Shown here: piece after piece, positions 50,239-59,319 of the stretch
Layout: each line of letters begins with the position of its first letter
How positions within the stretch are numbered: the first letter of the stretch is position 1
The notes under the pieces: model-generated
The model's input: the letters and a program-made list of their open reading frames with translations, nothing else
Told to the model about the DNA's origin: nothing
Database searches by the model: none
Made by a program: the position numbers and the translations under genes
NCBI RefSeq assembly: GCF_009765705.1
Contig: NZ_LMUX01000007.1
Coordinates: 34,716-98,715, forward strand
DNA length: 64,000 bases
From: Burkholderia sp. L27(2015)
Lineage (GTDB): Bacteria; Pseudomonadota; Gammaproteobacteria; Burkholderiales; Burkholderiaceae
Direction: 5' to 3'

Positions 50239-50835
50239 TCACGGCACGAGCGGCTGTGCCGCAGGCATAGCCGCGATAGCGTGCATGGCCAGCGGCGCGG
50301 CCAGGAACGACCCTAGCAGCACACCGATTTGCTCGTGCTCTTCGCGATACCAACCCTCGACATGCGTCAGGTTCATGGTGCCGACGCATTTGCCGTCGTA
50401 CGCAATCGGGATGTTGAGAATCGAACCCAGGCCCAAGCCTTCGATCAAGGTTTCATGGTCATCGAAAGCCTGTCGGATGCCATCCGGATGGGTGGCGCGA
50501 AACGGCTTCATCAGACGCAGCGTGTGCTCGCCCCAGGCACTGCCGCGTTTTTTCTTGCGGCCGCTGAGCGGATAAATGGCCGGCATGTTGGTGAATAGCC
50601 GTTCGACTTCAAAACAGTCCGCATCAAAATACATGATGGTGAATAACTTGAAACCGATCACTTCAGCGGCAAGTGCGTGCACCGCATCGAAGATCGTAGA
50701 CGGCTGGTGGCCGGCGCGCACCGCGAGCGCCAATTGAGCCAGGTCGCTGAGTTGTAGCGCGCGAGGCGTCGTCGTCGCTATGGCCGCTGTGGCGGTGGCG
50801 GTGGCGGTGACCGTGAATGCGTTGTTGGTTTGCAT
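50239..50835 (-). CDS. GAF-domain protein
   Basis: This 198-residue protein is essentially one GAF domain (about residues 45-185), with GSILNIPIAYDGKCVGTMNL as the core strand. No output domain is attached, so it may be a free small-molecule sensor like the fRMsr/GAF-only group, but the cysteines expected for methionine sulfoxide reductase are not clear. Residues 8-24 are Ala/Thr-only from a GGCGGT-type microsatellite near 50787-50809. Confidence 0.75.
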   Translation of the reverse strand: MQTNNAFTVTATATATAAIATTTPRALQLSDLAQLALAVRAGHQPSTIFDAVHALAAEVIGFKLFTIMYFDADCFEVERLFTNMPAIYPLSGRKKKRGSAWGEHTLRLMKPFRATHPDGIRQAFDDHETLIEGLGLGSILNIPIAYDGKCVGTMNLTHVEGWYREEHEQIGVLLGSFLAAPLAMHAIAAMPAAQPLVP

Positions 50836-50851
50836 GGTATTCCGATAAAAA

Positions 50852-52267
50852 TCAGCTGTTCATTCCCTTGGCAGGCTGCAGCGTAGCAGGTGAGTGATCT
50901 AAACCGAGCTCTTGCGCTTCGATATCCTCGAGCGATCGATTCCGCGTTTCTATGCCGAAGATCAGCACCACTCCGGCGCCGATCACCAACACCGCGGTCG
51001 TCATCGCAAACACCCCGCCAAAACCGAACAACGGATACACATAGCCCACCAGGATCGGTGCGCTCACGGAACCCAAGCGGCCGAAGGACGATGACGAACC
51101 GGTACCGGTCGTGCGTACCGCCGTCGGGAAAATTTCCGGCGTGTAGGCATAGACCCCGGCGAACGCACCATTCATAAAGAACGACAGGCTCATGCCCGCG
51201 AACATGATCTGCAGCTCCGAATGCGAGAACGCCAACGCGATAGCCGAAGCCCCACCCAGCAACATGTACGTCGACACCACCGCCTTGCGCCCGATACGCT
51301 CGTTAAGAAACGCAGCCGAGAAGTAGCCGGGAATCTGCGACGCATAGATCACGATGGAATAACCGAAGCTCTGCGTGATCGTCAGCCCTTGCTTGACGAG
51401 CAGGCTGGGAATCCAGGCAAAGAACGAGTAATAGGCGAACGCGACGGAGAACCACATGATCCAGCTCACCGCCGTGGTGCCTGCCAGCGGCGGCAGCCAC
51501 AAGGTCAGTATGTTGCGCCACGCGCCGCCGCTTTTCTGCACGGTGGGCGGTGCGGCTAACTCAGCGGCGGAAAGCGGCGCGAGTGTATGACCTTTGCGAA
51601 CGAATTCCGCTTCGATCTTGCTCACGACACCGTCGGCTTCGGCAGCGCGGCCGCGGCTATCCAACCAGCGCGCCGATTCGGGCAGGGACTTTCTCCACCA
51701 CAGCAACAGCAGCACCGGCAACGCCGTCACGATGGCCACGTAACGCCATCCGTCCGGAAAATTCTTGACCACAGTAAAACCCAGTACCGACGACGTCACA
51801 TAGCCGAACGACATGAACCCGACCAACGCCCCGCAGAACATGCCGCGATAGCGCCTGGGGATGAACTCGGCAAGAAACGGTGCAATCACGACCGCTTCGG
51901 CGCCCGAGCCAAACCCTGCGACGATGCGCGCCGCGAAAAACACATGCCAGTCGCTGACCATCGCACTGGCGAATGATGCCACGCAGTAGATCGCCAGCGC
52001 CGACATCATGATGCGGCGCCGGCCGATCACGTCGGCCAACACACCGGAGAGAAAAGCGCCGAAGAAATAGCCGATGTAGGTGCTGCTGGCGACGAGCCCC
52101 GTTTGCACGCTGCTCAAATGCCAGAGCTTGCTGATCACCGGCAGCAAAAACGCGAGCGACGACGAGTCGAGCCCGTCGAACATGTATCCCAGGCCACCGA
52201 TCAGCAACAGCTTGCGATGGAAACTGGACAGTGGCAATCGCTCGAGGCGGGCTGCAATCGCGGACAT
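50852..52267 (-). CDS. MFS transporter (sugar porter/AAHS-like)
   Basis: This 471-residue protein has 12 membrane segments. MFDGLDSSSLAFLLPVIS near helix 1 and GVLADVIGRRRIM are typical of the aromatic-acid:H+ symporter and metabolite:H+ symporter branches, as is PESARWLDSRGR after helix 6. Substrate is a small organic acid or sugar. It lies between the GAF gene and the gamma-glutamyltransferase gene and may import the latter's substrate or export its product. Confidence 0.88.
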   Translation of the reverse strand: MSAIAARLERLPLSSFHRKLLLIGGLGYMFDGLDSSSLAFLLPVISKLWHLSSVQTGLVASSTYIGYFFGAFLSGVLADVIGRRRIMMSALAIYCVASFASAMVSDWHVFFAARIVAGFGSGAEAVVIAPFLAEFIPRRYRGMFCGALVGFMSFGYVTSSVLGFTVVKNFPDGWRYVAIVTALPVLLLLWWRKSLPESARWLDSRGRAAEADGVVSKIEAEFVRKGHTLAPLSAAELAAPPTVQKSGGAWRNILTLWLPPLAGTTAVSWIMWFSVAFAYYSFFAWIPSLLVKQGLTITQSFGYSIVIYASQIPGYFSAAFLNERIGRKAVVSTYMLLGGASAIALAFSHSELQIMFAGMSLSFFMNGAFAGVYAYTPEIFPTAVRTTGTGSSSSFGRLGSVSAPILVGYVYPLFGFGGVFAMTTAVLVIGAGVVLIFGIETRNRSLEDIEAQELGLDHSPATLQPAKGMNS

Positions 52268-52280
52268 GGCGATGTCCTCC

Positions 52281-52339
52281 GGCTAGGTTAGGCTAGGTTA
52301 CGTAAATGAGTCACGTAAGTGAGTTACGCAAATGAAGGT
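52281..52339. repeat. 10-bp and 13-bp direct repeats before the GGT gene end
   Basis: GGCTAGGTTA occurs twice in a row at 52281 and 52291, then CGTAAATGAGTCA (52301), CGTAAGTGAGTTA (52314) and CGCAAATGAAGGT (52327), three 13-bp units in phase. The block lies between the minus-strand GGT stop and the MFS start. Confidence 0.8.
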
Positions 52340-52353
52340 GGGTCGTGAGACCC

Positions 52354-54138
52354 TTAGCGTCCCACCGCATAGGCCTGCATTTGCCGAGGCGTCGCGGCGC
52401 CCCGCATCAGCCCGTGGCGCAAGCCCACCGCGCAGACGCGGCCCAACTCCCACGGCGCGGCCACACTCAAGTCATGGCCGCGCTCGCGCAATTGCGCAAG
52501 CGTACTTTCGGGAAAACGCCCTTCGGCCGACATCTTGCCCAACTGCATGGCGCGCGGATAAAACGAGCCGGGGAAATGCGCGGTCTGGAACGCGGGCGCG
52601 TCGATGGCGGCCTGAAAGTTCATGCCATGGTGGACATGCTTTAAAAACAACTGGATCGACCACTGGTCCTGTTGATCTCCGCCCGGTGAACCGAACGCGG
52701 CGTACGGCTTGCCCTCGCGGGTAACCAACGTAGGAGACAGCGTCGTACGCGGGCGGCGCCCCGGTCCCAGGGACGAGGGCAAGCCCGGCTCCATCCAGAA
52801 CATCTGCCCGCGCGTGGTGACGTTGAAGCCGAGCCCAGGCACGGCCGGCGACGCTTGCAACCATCCTCCCGACGGTGTCGCCGAAACCATGTTGCCCCAC
52901 CGGTCGACGATATCGAGGTGCACCGTGTCGCCGCGCAACTCGGGCAGCACCGCAAAGGTCGGCTCGCCTTGCCCAAAGCCGCCAGGCTGCTGCCGCCCGG
53001 CGTTTGCCAGCAGCAGAGCCAGCCGGTTCGCGCTATCGCCATGATTGCCGGGACGCAACTCGTACGAAGCTCGGTTTGCATCGATGAGCTTGCGGCGCTC
53101 AGCGTTATATTGCTCACTCAAGAGGAATTCCATCGGCACGCTGGCGAAATCCGGATCGCCATAGAACACCTCCCGATCCGCGAACGCGAGCTTCGAGCAC
53201 TCGATCACGGTATGGACGAAATCAGGCCCCAACGGATCCATCGCTGCCAGATCGAAGCCCTTGAGCAATGCCAGTTGTTGGAGAAATACCGGGCCTTGTC
53301 CCCAGGGGCCGGTCTTGTGCACCGTGAGCCCCTCGTACTCGTACGAGGTCGAATCCTCGTAGGTCGGTTGCCAGCGCGCCAGATCGTCGCCATTGAGCAA
53401 GCCGTAGTTGCGCTGCCCGGACGTGTCCAGCACCGGCGTCGACCTGAAGTATTTGTCGATCGCCTCGGCGACGAAACCTTGATAGAACACGCGGCGCGCC
53501 TCTTCGCACTGCTGCGCGCGATCGCTTTTTGCGCTCGCTTCTTCAAGAATACGTTCGTAGGTTGCGGCAATTGCCGGGTTGGCAAACAAGCGATTGGGTA
53601 CCGGCGCTTCGCCGTCCTTGAGCCATTGCTCGGCCGAAGTGGTCCACTCGCTGGTGAAGAAATCCTTGATCGCCAATATCGATGCGGCCATGCGCGGTAT
53701 GACCGGGTAACCGTTCTTGGCATAGCCGATCGCGTAGCTCAATACGTCCTTGAGCGGCAGTTGGCCGTAGTCGCGCAACATGGCCATCCAGCCGCCGAAC
53801 GCACCCGGCACCACGGCCGGGAGCAGGCCGGTGCCCGGCACCACGTCGAGTCCGAGCGATCGCATTTTCCCGATCGTCATCGCCGCCGGCGTCACGCCTT
53901 GGCCGCACAGAACGCGCACGCGATCTTCGCGCGCACTGTAGAAAATGACCGGCAACTCGCCGCCAGGCCCGTTCAAATGCGGCTCGACGATCTGCAGGAC
54001 GAAACCCGCGGCGGCCGCGGCATCGAATGCGTTGCCGCCTTTTTCCAGCACCGCCATGGCCGACGAACTGGCAAGCCAGTGCGTGGACGAAACCATGCCG
54101 AAAGTGCCGATCAGTTCGGGGCGAGTGGTAAACGACAT
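52354..54138 (-). CDS. gamma-glutamyltransferase family protein
   Basis: This 594-residue Ntn-hydrolase should self-cleave before Thr405, in LRGDTVHLDIVDRWGN. The N-terminal chain has GGNAFDAAAAAGFVLQIVEPHLNGPGGE, normal for GGT. After the nucleophile the text reads SATPSGGWLQASP instead of the usual S-T-LN-FGS, so the gamma-glutamyl pocket differs. There is no signal peptide, so it looks cytoplasmic, closer to the YwrD or acylase-like branch. It is divergent from the GntR gene across shared palindromes and reads toward the MFS gene. Confidence 0.85.
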   Translation of the reverse strand: MSFTTRPELIGTFGMVSSTHWLASSSAMAVLEKGGNAFDAAAAAGFVLQIVEPHLNGPGGELPVIFYSAREDRVRVLCGQGVTPAAMTIGKMRSLGLDVVPGTGLLPAVVPGAFGGWMAMLRDYGQLPLKDVLSYAIGYAKNGYPVIPRMAASILAIKDFFTSEWTTSAEQWLKDGEAPVPNRLFANPAIAATYERILEEASAKSDRAQQCEEARRVFYQGFVAEAIDKYFRSTPVLDTSGQRNYGLLNGDDLARWQPTYEDSTSYEYEGLTVHKTGPWGQGPVFLQQLALLKGFDLAAMDPLGPDFVHTVIECSKLAFADREVFYGDPDFASVPMEFLLSEQYNAERRKLIDANRASYELRPGNHGDSANRLALLLANAGRQQPGGFGQGEPTFAVLPELRGDTVHLDIVDRWGNMVSATPSGGWLQASPAVPGLGFNVTTRGQMFWMEPGLPSSLGPGRRPRTTLSPTLVTREGKPYAAFGSPGGDQQDQWSIQLFLKHVHHGMNFQAAIDAPAFQTAHFPGSFYPRAMQLGKMSAEGRFPESTLAQLRERGHDLSVAAPWELGRVCAVGLRHGLMRGAATPRQMQAYAVGR

Positions 54139-54160
54139 ACCGTATCCTTGCTATAGAACA

Positions 54161-54186
54161 AACCAATTACGAATGGTTCGCTTGGT
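54161..54186. promoter_or_regulatory. candidate operator at the GGT promoter
   Basis: AACCAATTACGAATGGTT is followed by CGCTTGGT, so ACCAA and TTGGT half-sites face each other. The same half-sites occur at 54313-54332 and 55089-55098. Confidence 0.5.
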
Positions 54187-54312
54187 AAATTGACGAAATT
54201 TCGGGACAGAAAACACCGAAAATTTCATCAAGCCATTGTTGTTATAAATAAATATGGTGTCAATGAATATCTCCGGATTGGCAAGGGCATGGCCAGAATC
54301 TCTGCTATTATC

Positions 54313-54332
54313 GAACCAATTTAACTTGGTTC
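54313..54332. promoter_or_regulatory. palindromic operator upstream of the GntR gene
   Basis: GAACCAA and TTGGTTC are perfect 7-bp arms around six bases. The site ends eight bases before the preferred GntR start codon at 54341, consistent with autorepression. Confidence 0.65.
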
Positions 54333-54340
54333 ATCGACTC

Positions 54341-54994
54341 ATGAACAATCAATCTGCGTTCGACAAAGTGCTAGGCTACATTGCGGAAAATGGCTTGAGC
54401 GATGGCGACACGCTGCCACCGGAGCGCACGCTGGCTGAGGAATTGGGCCTGAGCCGCCGCGAACTGCGCGCAGTGCTCGGCTCGCTCGAGGTGGCAGGTC
54501 GCATCTGGCGCGGCGTGGGACGCGGGACGTTCCTTGGAGCACGCCCACTCAAATTTGCGCCGTCGCTCAGTGGTTTGAGCGCGGGGACCAGCCCCACCGA
54601 TGTCGCCGAGATGCGCTTGCTGGTGGAACCCGCGCTGGCCGCGCTCGCAGCCATGAAGGCCAGCCCCGACGATCTGGCGGAACTGGATAAATGCGCGCGT
54701 AGAAACGCCGGGGCCAAGGACGACGACGAATGGCAGCATTGGGACCATCGATTCCACTATCTGATTGCGCGCGCAACGCGCAATCCGGCGATCATTTCAT
54801 TGTTGGAAGCCATCAACGGCGTGCGCGTGAAGCCAGCCTTGCGCGAGAAAACCGTAGACCAAAAAACCCGCGATCGCTTTGCCGCAGAGCATCTGGCGGT
54901 GGTCGAAGCGATGCTGTCGCGCGACGGCGAAGCCGCGTTTCGCGCCATGCGCAATCACCTGCTTAATGTGCAAGACCGTCTCCACGAGAAATAG
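54341..54994 (+). CDS. GntR family regulator, FadR subfamily
   Basis: This 217-residue regulator has an N-terminal winged helix, LAEELGLSRRELRAVLGSLE, and a C-terminal FCD ligand domain with DHRFHYLIARATRNP carrying metal-type His and Asp residues. A start at ATG 54341 leaves the upstream palindrome outside the gene; a longer frame from 54254 would put it inside. FadR-type regulators respond to organic acids. It probably controls the divergent GGT gene and perhaps the catabolic cluster downstream. Confidence 0.87.
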   Translation: MNNQSAFDKVLGYIAENGLSDGDTLPPERTLAEELGLSRRELRAVLGSLEVAGRIWRGVGRGTFLGARPLKFAPSLSGLSAGTSPTDVAEMRLLVEPALAALAAMKASPDDLAELDKCARRNAGAKDDDEWQHWDHRFHYLIARATRNPAIISLLEAINGVRVKPALREKTVDQKTRDRFAAEHLAVVEAMLSRDGEAAFRAMRNHLLNVQDRLHEK

Positions 54995-55088
54995 CGACGG
55001 GGTTGGATAGATTCGGTGCCAAGGATCGGCAGCACGGATCTGCCTGATCGGCTTGCCTGAACCAACGCGCTCACACTTGACGTTTGTA

Positions 55089-55098
55089 ACCAATTGGT
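55089..55098. promoter_or_regulatory. ACCAATTGGT palindrome upstream of the TetR gene
   Basis: A perfect 10-bp palindrome lies 14 bases before the TetR start at 55112 and uses the same half-sites as the operators near 54170 and 54320. Confidence 0.55.
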
Positions 55099-55111
55099 GA
55101 ATTATTCACCC

Positions 55112-55759
55112 ATGCAAACCAAGTTGACACCCACGACTATTCCGGCCAGCCGCAATGCGGAACGCACTCGCGGTGCCATTCTCGACGCCGCCACGCAGGA
55201 GTTCGCGGCCTACGGGCTGGGCGGCGCACGGGTGGACCGGATCGCCGAGCGATCGGGCTCGAACAAGCGCCTCATCTATTATTATTTCGGCAACAAGGAC
55301 GGCCTCTTCCTCGCGGTACTCGAGAAGGCCTACGCCGATATCCGCAAGGCCGAACAAGCCTTGCATCTCGACGAAGACGATGCGATCGAAGCGATCCGCA
55401 AGCTGATCTCGTTCACCTGGAATTACTACATCGAAAACCCGGCGTTCCTGACCTTGCTTAACAGCGAGAACCTGCACCGGGCGGAGCACCTGAAGCAATC
55501 GACGCGTATTCGGGAAATGAATTCTCCGTTGGTCGACATGCTCGATACGATTATCGAGCGCGGTCGCCGCGCCGGTTTGTTTCGCGATGGCGTCGACCCG
55601 GTGCAGCTTTATATTTCGATCGCCTCGCTGTCTTACTTTTACCTTTCCAATCATTACACGCTGTCGGTTATTTTCGGTCGCGACTTACGTTCACCGAAAT
55701 CCGAAGCGCAACGCCTTTCGCATATGACCGAACTGGTGTTGGGCTATGTGCTGCTCTGA
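55112..55759 (+). CDS. TetR family transcriptional regulator
   Basis: This 215-residue regulator has the DNA-binding region RVDRIAERSGSNKRLIYYYFGNKDGLF and a C-terminal domain with NYYIENPAFLTLLNSENLHRAEH, as in the RutR/CerR-like group. ATG 55112 is taken; the frame extends upstream to 55094 through the palindrome. It precedes the transporter operon and is a likely local repressor of the catabolic genes. Confidence 0.87.
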   Translation: MQTKLTPTTIPASRNAERTRGAILDAATQEFAAYGLGGARVDRIAERSGSNKRLIYYYFGNKDGLFLAVLEKAYADIRKAEQALHLDEDDAIEAIRKLISFTWNYYIENPAFLTLLNSENLHRAEHLKQSTRIREMNSPLVDMLDTIIERGRRAGLFRDGVDPVQLYISIASLSYFYLSNHYTLSVIFGRDLRSPKSEAQRLSHMTELVLGYVLL

Positions 55760-55813
55760 GTTATTCGCCCTCGCTTCTCGCGACATGCGCGGCATCTCCT
55801 GACGTAAACCCGC

Positions 55814-55842
55814 TTGACAAGAAAAAACTGCTCACACAAAAT
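55814..55842 (+). promoter_or_regulatory. promoter of the TTT transporter operon
   Basis: A perfect -35 TTGACA (55814-55819) with CAAAAT (55837-55842) 17 bases on. A palindrome, GTTAATTAAC, at 55856-55865 lies just after the predicted start of transcription and could be an operator. The leader to 56010 is about 160 bases and AT-rich. Confidence 0.6.
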
Positions 55843-56009
55843 AAGTAACGCTTTGGTTAATTAACAATCGATAATAAAAAAACAGTAATCAAGAAAACGG
55901 TAATAAGAAAACAGATCGAGCTCGACTCTCCGCCTGTTTTGCCGCTGAACATCGGGCGGCGCAGGCACACAAGGGGAGCGCGTCGACCTGATAACCGACG
56001 GAGACAGCT

Positions 56010-57026
56010 TTGAAACAACTCAATCGACGTAAGGCGCTTGTCTTGGCAGCCGCCGCCTGCGCGGCGCTGACGCTACCCTTGAGCGCATCCGCGCAGTGGA
56101 AACCGGTTCGGCCGATCAACTTGATCGTGCCGTGGGCTGCGGGAGGGTCGACCGACCAGGTCACGCGGGTGGTCGCATCCGAGCTCGAAAAATCGCTGGG
56201 CCAAACGATCGTCATCATCAACCAGCCTGGCGGCTCGGGGGCAATCGGCACCAAGAGCGTACTGAACGCCCCCAAGGACGGCTACACCTGGACCGCTGGC
56301 GCAGCGCAGGACCTGGGCGCCTACCAGACGATGGGCACCGTCGATACCCGCCTGGCCGATTGGAACCTGTTCCTCAGCGTGGCCAACATCCAGTTGATGA
56401 GCGTCAACCCTCAGACACCGTACAAGAGCGCGAAGGACCTGCTCGACGCCATGAAAGCGAAGCCGGAAAAGATCACGGTCGCCACCGGCGGAATCGGCTC
56501 GGCCGGCTACAGCGCGATGTCGCTGGTTACCCAGGCCACGGGCGCGAAGGCCCGGCTTGTGTCGTATGACGGGGGCAACCCGGCGATCATCTCGACAGTG
56601 TCGGGTGAAACCGATGCGACCACGCAACTGGCGTCCGAGCAAGCCGACATGATCCGCGGCAAACGGCTGCGGCCCTTGGCCACCATCAGCGACAAACCGC
56701 TGCAGATCGATGGCTACGGCACGGTCCCGCCCTTGTCCGACACCGTGCCCGGGTTCAAGGCGCCGCTGAATTATTTCGGCATTTTCATTCCGAAGGGCGT
56801 GCCCGACGAAGTCGTGCAGACGGTCACGAAACTCTGGAACGAGAAAATCGCCACCAGCGACACGCTGAAGAAATACGCGACCAGCCGTGGTGCGTTGTTC
56901 GCGCCGGTATCCGGCGAGGTCGCGCAGAAAGCGGCGTTCCCGGCCGCGCAAGCCAATGCGTGGCTACTGTTCAATAGTGGACAGGCCAAGGTCTCGCCCG
57001 CTACGTTGGGCATAGCCAAGCCCTGA
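56010..57026 (+). CDS. tripartite tricarboxylate transporter substrate-binding protein (TctC/Bug)
   Basis: This 338-residue periplasmic protein starts at TTG (56010) behind GGAGA and has a signal peptide ending near ASAQ. The Bug-fold motifs are INLIVPWAAGGSTDQVTR and VIINQPGGSGAIGTKSV. It captures a small carboxylate or similar ligand for the TctA/TctB channel encoded next. The gap to TctB holds a strong hairpin, which could raise binding-protein level relative to the membrane parts. Confidence 0.9.
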   Translation: MKQLNRRKALVLAAAACAALTLPLSASAQWKPVRPINLIVPWAAGGSTDQVTRVVASELEKSLGQTIVIINQPGGSGAIGTKSVLNAPKDGYTWTAGAAQDLGAYQTMGTVDTRLADWNLFLSVANIQLMSVNPQTPYKSAKDLLDAMKAKPEKITVATGGIGSAGYSAMSLVTQATGAKARLVSYDGGNPAIISTVSGETDATTQLASEQADMIRGKRLRPLATISDKPLQIDGYGTVPPLSDTVPGFKAPLNYFGIFIPKGVPDEVVQTVTKLWNEKIATSDTLKKYATSRGALFAPVSGEVAQKAAFPAAQANAWLLFNSGQAKVSPATLGIAKP

Positions 57027-57031
57027 GCGCC

Positions 57032-57078
57032 TAGCGCGGCAAGACCCGGGTAAGCCCTGGTGGCTTCTTGCCGCGCTA
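57032..57078 (+). other. 13-bp-stem hairpin between TctC and TctB genes
   Basis: TAGCGCGGCAAGA (57032-57044) pairs perfectly with TCTTGCCGCGCTA (57066-57078) around a 21-base loop. There is no T tract, so it is more likely an mRNA-stabilising or processing hairpin than a full terminator. Confidence 0.75.
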
Positions 57079-57138
57079 CCGCACCACGCTTGCCGTATTT
57101 GCGAGCACATTGAAACGCCGCGACCGGATTCCGATGTC

Positions 57139-57744
57139 ATGAGTACGCAGCCCTCCCCCGCCGAAAGCCCCCACGAAGCCGCTGGCACCCCACGCGCTGA
57201 TTTGATCGGCGGCCTGCTGTGGCTGGCGTTGGGGATCGTCATCACGGTCATGTCCTGGCGCATGGATCGCCTGCAGGCGCAGCACGTCAATCCGTACACA
57301 GTGCCGGGGCTGGTGCCCGGCTTGCTCGGGCTGGCGATGCTGGTGCTCGGCACGTTGATGGCCGTGCGCGGATGGCGTGCGGGCGCCAGATTGGCCGTGT
57401 CCTCGATGGACTCCCAGCCCGCCTCGACCTCGGCGCAAGTGCAACCCGGTGAGCCAACGCGGGAGCCGGCACAGGCACACCGAGCGATTCGCGTGCGCAT
57501 CGCCACCGTGCTCGGATTATGTCTGCTGTTCGGCGGCGGACTGGTCGGTCATGGCCTGCCCTTCTGGGCGGCAGCCGCTCTCTTCGTCACCGCTGCCGTA
57601 CTGATCCTGCAAGGCGCATCGCGCAAAGCGGCGGGGGTCGGCCTATCGCTGCGCACCGTGCTGATCGCCGCGGTCATCGGGCTCGGCGCGGGCGCTCTCG
57701 TTACCTTGGTGTTCCAGGAATTTTTCCTGGTTCACTTGCCCTAA
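57139..57744 (+). CDS. tripartite tricarboxylate transporter TctB protein
   Basis: This 201-residue protein has four hydrophobic segments, as usual for the small membrane subunit. A linker of about 35 residues (about 85-120), rich in Ser, Gln, Pro and Thr, separates the first two from the last two and is longer than typical. It is placed between TctC and TctA genes. TctB is needed for transport but its exact role is unclear. Confidence 0.82.
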   Translation: MSTQPSPAESPHEAAGTPRADLIGGLLWLALGIVITVMSWRMDRLQAQHVNPYTVPGLVPGLLGLAMLVLGTLMAVRGWRAGARLAVSSMDSQPASTSAQVQPGEPTREPAQAHRAIRVRIATVLGLCLLFGGGLVGHGLPFWAAAALFVTAAVLILQGASRKAAGVGLSLRTVLIAAVIGLGAGALVTLVFQEFFLVHLP

Positions 57745-57762
57745 GCCCCGGGAGGCGCACTC

Positions 57763-59319
57763 ATGCTGCAAGGTCTTGCCGAACTGGGCCACGCGTACCT
57801 CGGCTTTCTGAACCCCATCTCGATTGCATACGGCATGGGCGGCGCTTTGCTCGGCATCATGGTCGGATGCCTGCCCGGACTATCAGCCACGCTATGCATT
57901 GCGCTGCTGACCACGCTGACGATCAAGCTGCCCGCCAACACCGCCATCCTGATCCTCGTGTGTTCATACGTCGGCACCTTGTATGGCGGTTCTCGCACCG
58001 CGATTCTGCTGAACATCCCGGGCACCGCCGCAAACGCCGCATCATGCGCCGACGGCCACGCACTCGCGCTGCGCGGGGAGGCCGGCCGCGCAATCGGCAT
58101 CGCCACCTCGGGCGCGTTCATGGGCACGCTGTTCGGCGTGCTGTGCCTGGCGGCCTTCACGCCGATACTGGCCAATGTCGCGCTGTCGTTCGGCGCGTAC
58201 GAATTCTTCTGGCTGGCGTTATTCGGCGTGACGATGTCCGGCAGCCTGGTCGGCCGCGACCCGCTCAAAGGCTGGCTGATGGGCGTGCTCGGGCTGTTCG
58301 TTGCGCAAATCGGCCAGGAAGGGCTATACAGCTTCGACCGCTTCACCTTCGGCTGGGGGGAACTCTCGGGCGGCATCTCGCTGATTCCGGCGCTCGTCGG
58401 TGCGTTCGGCTTCGCCGAAGTGCTGACCACGCTGGCCGATCCGATCGCGAAGAAAATCGTGAAGATGGACGATTCGGTGCTGCCGCGTTTTCGCGAGGTG
58501 GCGCAGTACTGGCGCACCGTGCTGCGCTCCGGCGTGATCGGCGTGCTCACGGGCCTGATCCCCGGCGTAGGCGAGGATTCGGGCGCCTGGATGTCGTATG
58601 CGGCAGCGAAAGCGACGAGCCGCGAACGCGATCAATTCGGCAAGGGCTCCATCGACGGACTGATGGCCGCCGAGACCGGCGACATGGCATCGATTCCCGG
58701 CCATATCATCCCGGCGCTGGCGCTCGGCATACCGGGCTCGGCACCGTCCGCGGTGCTGATGGCGGCCATGATCATCCACGGCATCCAACCGGGGCCGATG
58801 ATGCTCATCGAGCATCCGCAGTTCGTGTACGACGTGGTGGCGATGACCTCGATCGCCACCATCAGCATACTGATTTTCGGCTTGTTCCTGGTGCGGCCAC
58901 TGCTCTATGTGCTGCGCGTGCCGCGCGCCGTGCTGATGCCCATCATCTTCGTGCTCTGCGTGGTGGGGGCCTACGCCAGCGCGTCGCGCCTGTTCGACAT
59001 CTATTGCATGCTCGCGATCGGCATCGGCGCGTTCTTCCTGCGCCGGCGCGGTTACCAGATGGCCCCGTTCGTGCTGGGGCTGGTGCTCGGCGGGCTGCTC
59101 GACAAAAGCCTGCGCCGCGGACTCGTGCTCTCGGACGGCGACATCACGCCGTTCTTCACCCGGCCGATTTCGATGGGGTTCGCCATCGTTACGGTGTTCA
59201 CCATGTTGCTCTATGTGCCGGCATTTCGGCGCGGCCTGAAGTGCGTCACCGGCGCGATCGGCTCGCCATTGCGCCGCTGCCTACCCGGCGCGCACAAGCA
59301 CGTTGAAAGGAAACCATGA
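57763..59319 (+). CDS. tripartite tricarboxylate transporter TctA protein
   Basis: This 518-residue protein is the large membrane channel subunit, with about 12 hydrophobic segments. The two symmetric PGL-type motifs characteristic of TctA are VGCLPGLSATLCIALL near residue 35 and LIPGVGEDSGAWMSYAAAK in the second half; GGSRTAILLNIPGTAANAA is the matching substrate loop. GGAGG precedes the start. It overlaps the next gene by four bases. Confidence 0.92.
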   Translation: MLQGLAELGHAYLGFLNPISIAYGMGGALLGIMVGCLPGLSATLCIALLTTLTIKLPANTAILILVCSYVGTLYGGSRTAILLNIPGTAANAASCADGHALALRGEAGRAIGIATSGAFMGTLFGVLCLAAFTPILANVALSFGAYEFFWLALFGVTMSGSLVGRDPLKGWLMGVLGLFVAQIGQEGLYSFDRFTFGWGELSGGISLIPALVGAFGFAEVLTTLADPIAKKIVKMDDSVLPRFREVAQYWRTVLRSGVIGVLTGLIPGVGEDSGAWMSYAAAKATSRERDQFGKGSIDGLMAAETGDMASIPGHIIPALALGIPGSAPSAVLMAAMIIHGIQPGPMMLIEHPQFVYDVVAMTSIATISILIFGLFLVRPLLYVLRVPRAVLMPIIFVLCVVGAYASASRLFDIYCMLAIGIGAFFLRRRGYQMAPFVLGLVLGGLLDKSLRRGLVLSDGDITPFFTRPISMGFAIVTVFTMLLYVPAFRRGLKCVTGAIGSPLRRCLPGAHKHVERKP

